Below, in pieces: positions 61,583 to 64,000 of a stretch of DNA of 64,000 bases. Numbering within the stretch: the first letter of the stretch is position 1; each line of letters opens with the position of its first letter. The stretch comes from Chlamydomonas reinhardtii (taxonomy: Eukaryota > Chlorophyta > Chlorophyceae > Chlamydomonadales > Chlamydomonadaceae), in assembly GCF_000002595.2 (NCBI RefSeq), contig NC_057019.1, positions 2,890,753 to 2,954,752 on the forward strand, given 5' to 3'. Both the position numbers and the translations under genes were made by a program. Below the pieces are notes generated by a model that was given only the letters and a program-made list of their open reading frames with translations, was not told the DNA's origin and ran no database searches.

Positions 61583-63134
61583 AGTAATATAGTAGGCCTT
61601 TATAATGCATATACTAAGTAAGAACGCTGTGTTCGTCGTGTGGCCGGCTTGAGCTATTGTTTAGTGTACCATGCTATGTGTGGGAAATGCCACCTCTACG
61701 GTGTGATGGATGACGCGGACATCAATGTGTTATGATAACTGGCGGATTATCATCCTGACGTAGCAAGTAACAGAGAGACTGCAACCAGTACCACGTCTGT
61801 ATTGACGCTGTGTGTACCGTTCACTGGCTGCGACCTTAATTTACCAACAGAGTTTCTGTGCTGCTGGGTTCCTGGATTCCTATGCGGTACGGCGAGGTGT
61901 TGATGACCGTCTGCCTACGGGTCAAGTACACAACACCTTTGCGAGTGGACGCTGGTGTGTGAAAGAGACACATGCTGCAGGACACAGACACCGACAGCGA
62001 CAGTTAGCTGAGCTGGTCGTCAGCTGGGCTGAGTCGGTGGCTGGGTAATATGCGCGGACTGGTGGCTGAGTTGGTGGCTGGGTGAGTTGGCGTGCAGTTC
62101 CGGTCGCTGTGCCGTGTTGGAGCCCGGATGCAGAGGACTCGCAGATAGTGCACCGGGGGCATGTTGAATTACAGTGTGGTCGGAGTGCGGAAACGCCAAG
62201 AAAATCGGCACATGGTCTTGTTACAGCAACTTCAGCAGACAAGCGCATGCGATGCATGCAAGTGTGCGTGGTCATCGATGCGTTGTACCGTACAGGGCTC
62301 AGATCTCGAATAAGGACAAAAGTCAAATCCTGGAACCTCCAATAGGATGCCGAGTGATGAGAGCCTTTACAGCCCTTGATATTCGTCAGCTACAGCCCAC
62401 CTTCGCCAGCGGATGTAGGATTTCGTATGCACATGCATGCATTGTGCATGTCCGAGCCGCGAATGAACCCACGCTCAATCTAAGGATGGTCAGCTCCTCT
62501 CCTAACCATGCGCAGGGGCAATTAAAGATGCACACAGCAACAGCATGCACAACCCAGACATGCATTGTCCCAGTTGCTGTCCTCAATGCTCGACATGCTA
62601 GAGCCACAAATACGCTGCAACGAGCACATGATACGATACCAGTATCCGGTTCGCAAGTGTAAGTACTCTGGTGCCACACAGTCACACCTGCGGCACTCCC
62701 CTGGTCCAGCTACTAACGGTGGAAGCAATGCCCTCCATATGTCCGCTCCACCCACATGACTCGTACCTAATTCCGCTCCTTTCAACTTCCGCTCAAACCG
62801 TATGGCTCCTTCCATGCTACCGCCGTCGCCTTGCAGATCCGTCTCCAGTTATTCGAGCTGTTTGGTTCTGCGATAAGCCGGCTCACTCAGGTCTGCCGCA
62901 CATGACCCAGCAGCACAGGAATCCTCAGGGCCAGGCCGTGTACACGCACGCCCTAGGTTGCGGCACCACGCGGCCCGCAGCGTGTCCGGGAGACCTGGGG
63001 CCATCTCACGGGGTCACCTCCTGGGCGCACTCTCAGTGCACCTACAATAGGCGATGGCCCTGAAAGCCGCAGAACCCATGTTGCACCGGGGCGCCGGCCA
63101 TCCTTCAAGACGCCGGCCATCCTTCATGCAGCGC
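61583..63134. other. Convergent 3' flanks of the two phosphodiesterase genes
   Basis: No exon is supported. Near 62010-62090, short repeated TGGCTGAG/TGGTGGCTGGGT words occur. A minus-strand TGTAA is at 62367-62371 (plus-strand TTACA), 764 nt past the second gene's stop, and could end its transcript. Confidence 0.4.
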
Positions 63135-63990
63135 TCACACAGGACCGCCATTGACCGGCAGCGGCGCTGCCTCCTGCTTCTTGGGGCCCTCGGCCCCGCC
63201 AGGTTTGAAATCCAGCGGCGGGCCCTGGGCTCCCTGCCGGGGCTGCGGCGGTGTCTGAGGCTCCGGCTGCTCCAGCTGTGCGGCAGCTGGCTGGCCCGCT
63301 GCTGATTGAGGCTCCGGCGCCACCGCCGCCACCGATTTGCCACTGGCGCCTCCTGAAGGCGTGGGCGGCACAGCACCGGTGCCATTGGGGCCCCCGCTGC
63401 TGGCCTCCACCGGCTTTTTCCAGTAGTTGTAGTTGTCTGTGGTGGTTGACAGCAACGATTCAGCAGCCGCAGTACGGGTGTACTCAGTGCTACCCCTTAC
63501 AGACTCAGTATGCATACACTCACCCAGGAAGAACCGGTTTAGCTTTGCCGCGCCCGGGAACGCCGACGACATGGCGTGCACCAGTGGCAGCGCCACGAAA
63601 TCGAAGAAGCCGGTCTGGAGGGGCACGGGGCGAGGCAGGGTGACGAAGGCAGCGGGTCGGGACTAGGCCGGGTATGAGCTAGGTGAAGAATGATGGACCA
63701 GTGCGCTTAGCATGAAGAACGTGTGTTAAGGAGCGCCAGCAGTCCTAACCAGCCATGCTTTACAAAGTAGTGAACAGATTTTACAAGTACCCCGTCGTGT
63801 GCCGTGCATGGCCGTGAGTTTCAAAGTCCCTTGCGCTCCTTGACACTACCTTTGCCCCTCGGCCCCCCCGCGTACCTGGCTCTTGCTGACGCCCACTTTG
63901 GTGCGGTCGCAGAGCGGGCTGATGGAGATGCCCAGCTCGCGCTCCTTGTCGCCCTGCAGGAACATCTCCTCCTCCAGCAGCGCCACCCAC
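63135..63990 (-). CDS. Second class I phosphodiesterase, C-terminal part
   Basis: Cut by the right window edge. Minus-strand exons: 63990-63876 (acceptor just inside the window), 63614-63524 and 63436-63135 (stop at 63135-63137). The first exon encodes the end of the catalytic domain (QGDKERELGISISPLCDR, KSQ) and its 115 bases look identical to exon 60424-60538 of the plus-strand gene. The next exon starts the same (TGFFDFVALPLVHAMSSAF) but changes after GAA to KLNRFFLG, where the first gene has RMMRHFLA. The last exon, opening DNYNYWKKPVE, is Pro/Gln/Gly-rich and unlike the Lys/Glu tail of the first gene. So this is a paralogue in tail-to-tail orientation, not an exact copy. Confidence 0.85.
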
Positions 63991-64000
63991 CTGGAGGAGG

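Overview
The window is nuclear DNA of a volvocine green alga, most likely Chlamydomonas reinhardtii or a close relative. It is GC-rich, with many short GT-AG introns (several genes have 8-22 exons), TGTAA polyadenylation signals, (TG)n/(AC)n tracts in introns, and proline-, alanine- and glycine-rich low-complexity protein segments. Gene models were built by hand from splice sites. For all but the RCC1 gene (3' end open) and the two edge-cut genes, the exon lengths sum to a whole number of codons, which supports the models but does not prove them. From memory, unverified, the porphobilinogen deaminase / sterol C-5 desaturase neighbour pair matches a region of C. reinhardtii chromosome 16.

Layout, left to right. 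101-1052 (+): 3' end of a bifunctional-nuclease (DUF151) gene cut by the window edge. 3032-9179 (+): a secreted protein with a Kazal-like knot, proline-rich linkers, a duplicated module and a von Willebrand A domain. 9650-10726 (+): a tentative small gene. 11373-14838 (+): a plastid sugar-phosphate/phosphate translocator. 15987-20849 (+): a starch synthase with one N-terminal starch-binding module. 22.7-25.2 kb (-): an RCC1-repeat protein, divergent from 25711-27977 (+), porphobilinogen deaminase. 30137-32104 (-): sterol C-5 desaturase, divergent from 32469-37420 (+), a SET-domain methyltransferase. 38435-44003 (+): a GRAM + VASt membrane-contact-site sterol-transfer protein. 46345-49541 (-): an unrecognised coiled-coil protein. 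52553-61453 (+): a transmembrane CHASE receptor fused to a class I cyclic-nucleotide phosphodiesterase. 63135-63990 (-): the tail of a second phosphodiesterase, convergent with the first and nearly identical to it over about 0.45 kb.

Functional links. The translocator and starch synthase are adjacent on one strand and both serve plastid carbon storage. Porphobilinogen deaminase supplies tetrapyrroles for chlorophyll and haem. The desaturase makes membrane sterols, and the GRAM/VASt protein probably moves them between membranes. The phosphodiesterase pair looks like a recently duplicated or homogenised signalling module.

The gaps are mostly UTR and intergenic DNA. They include three 3'-end copies of one dispersed repeat, probably a LINE-type family (21.7-22.1, 50.4-50.8 and 61.5 kb). 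Hairpins near its 3' end show paired compensatory base changes between copies. I saw no rRNA, tRNA, CRISPR array or bacterial insertion sequence.
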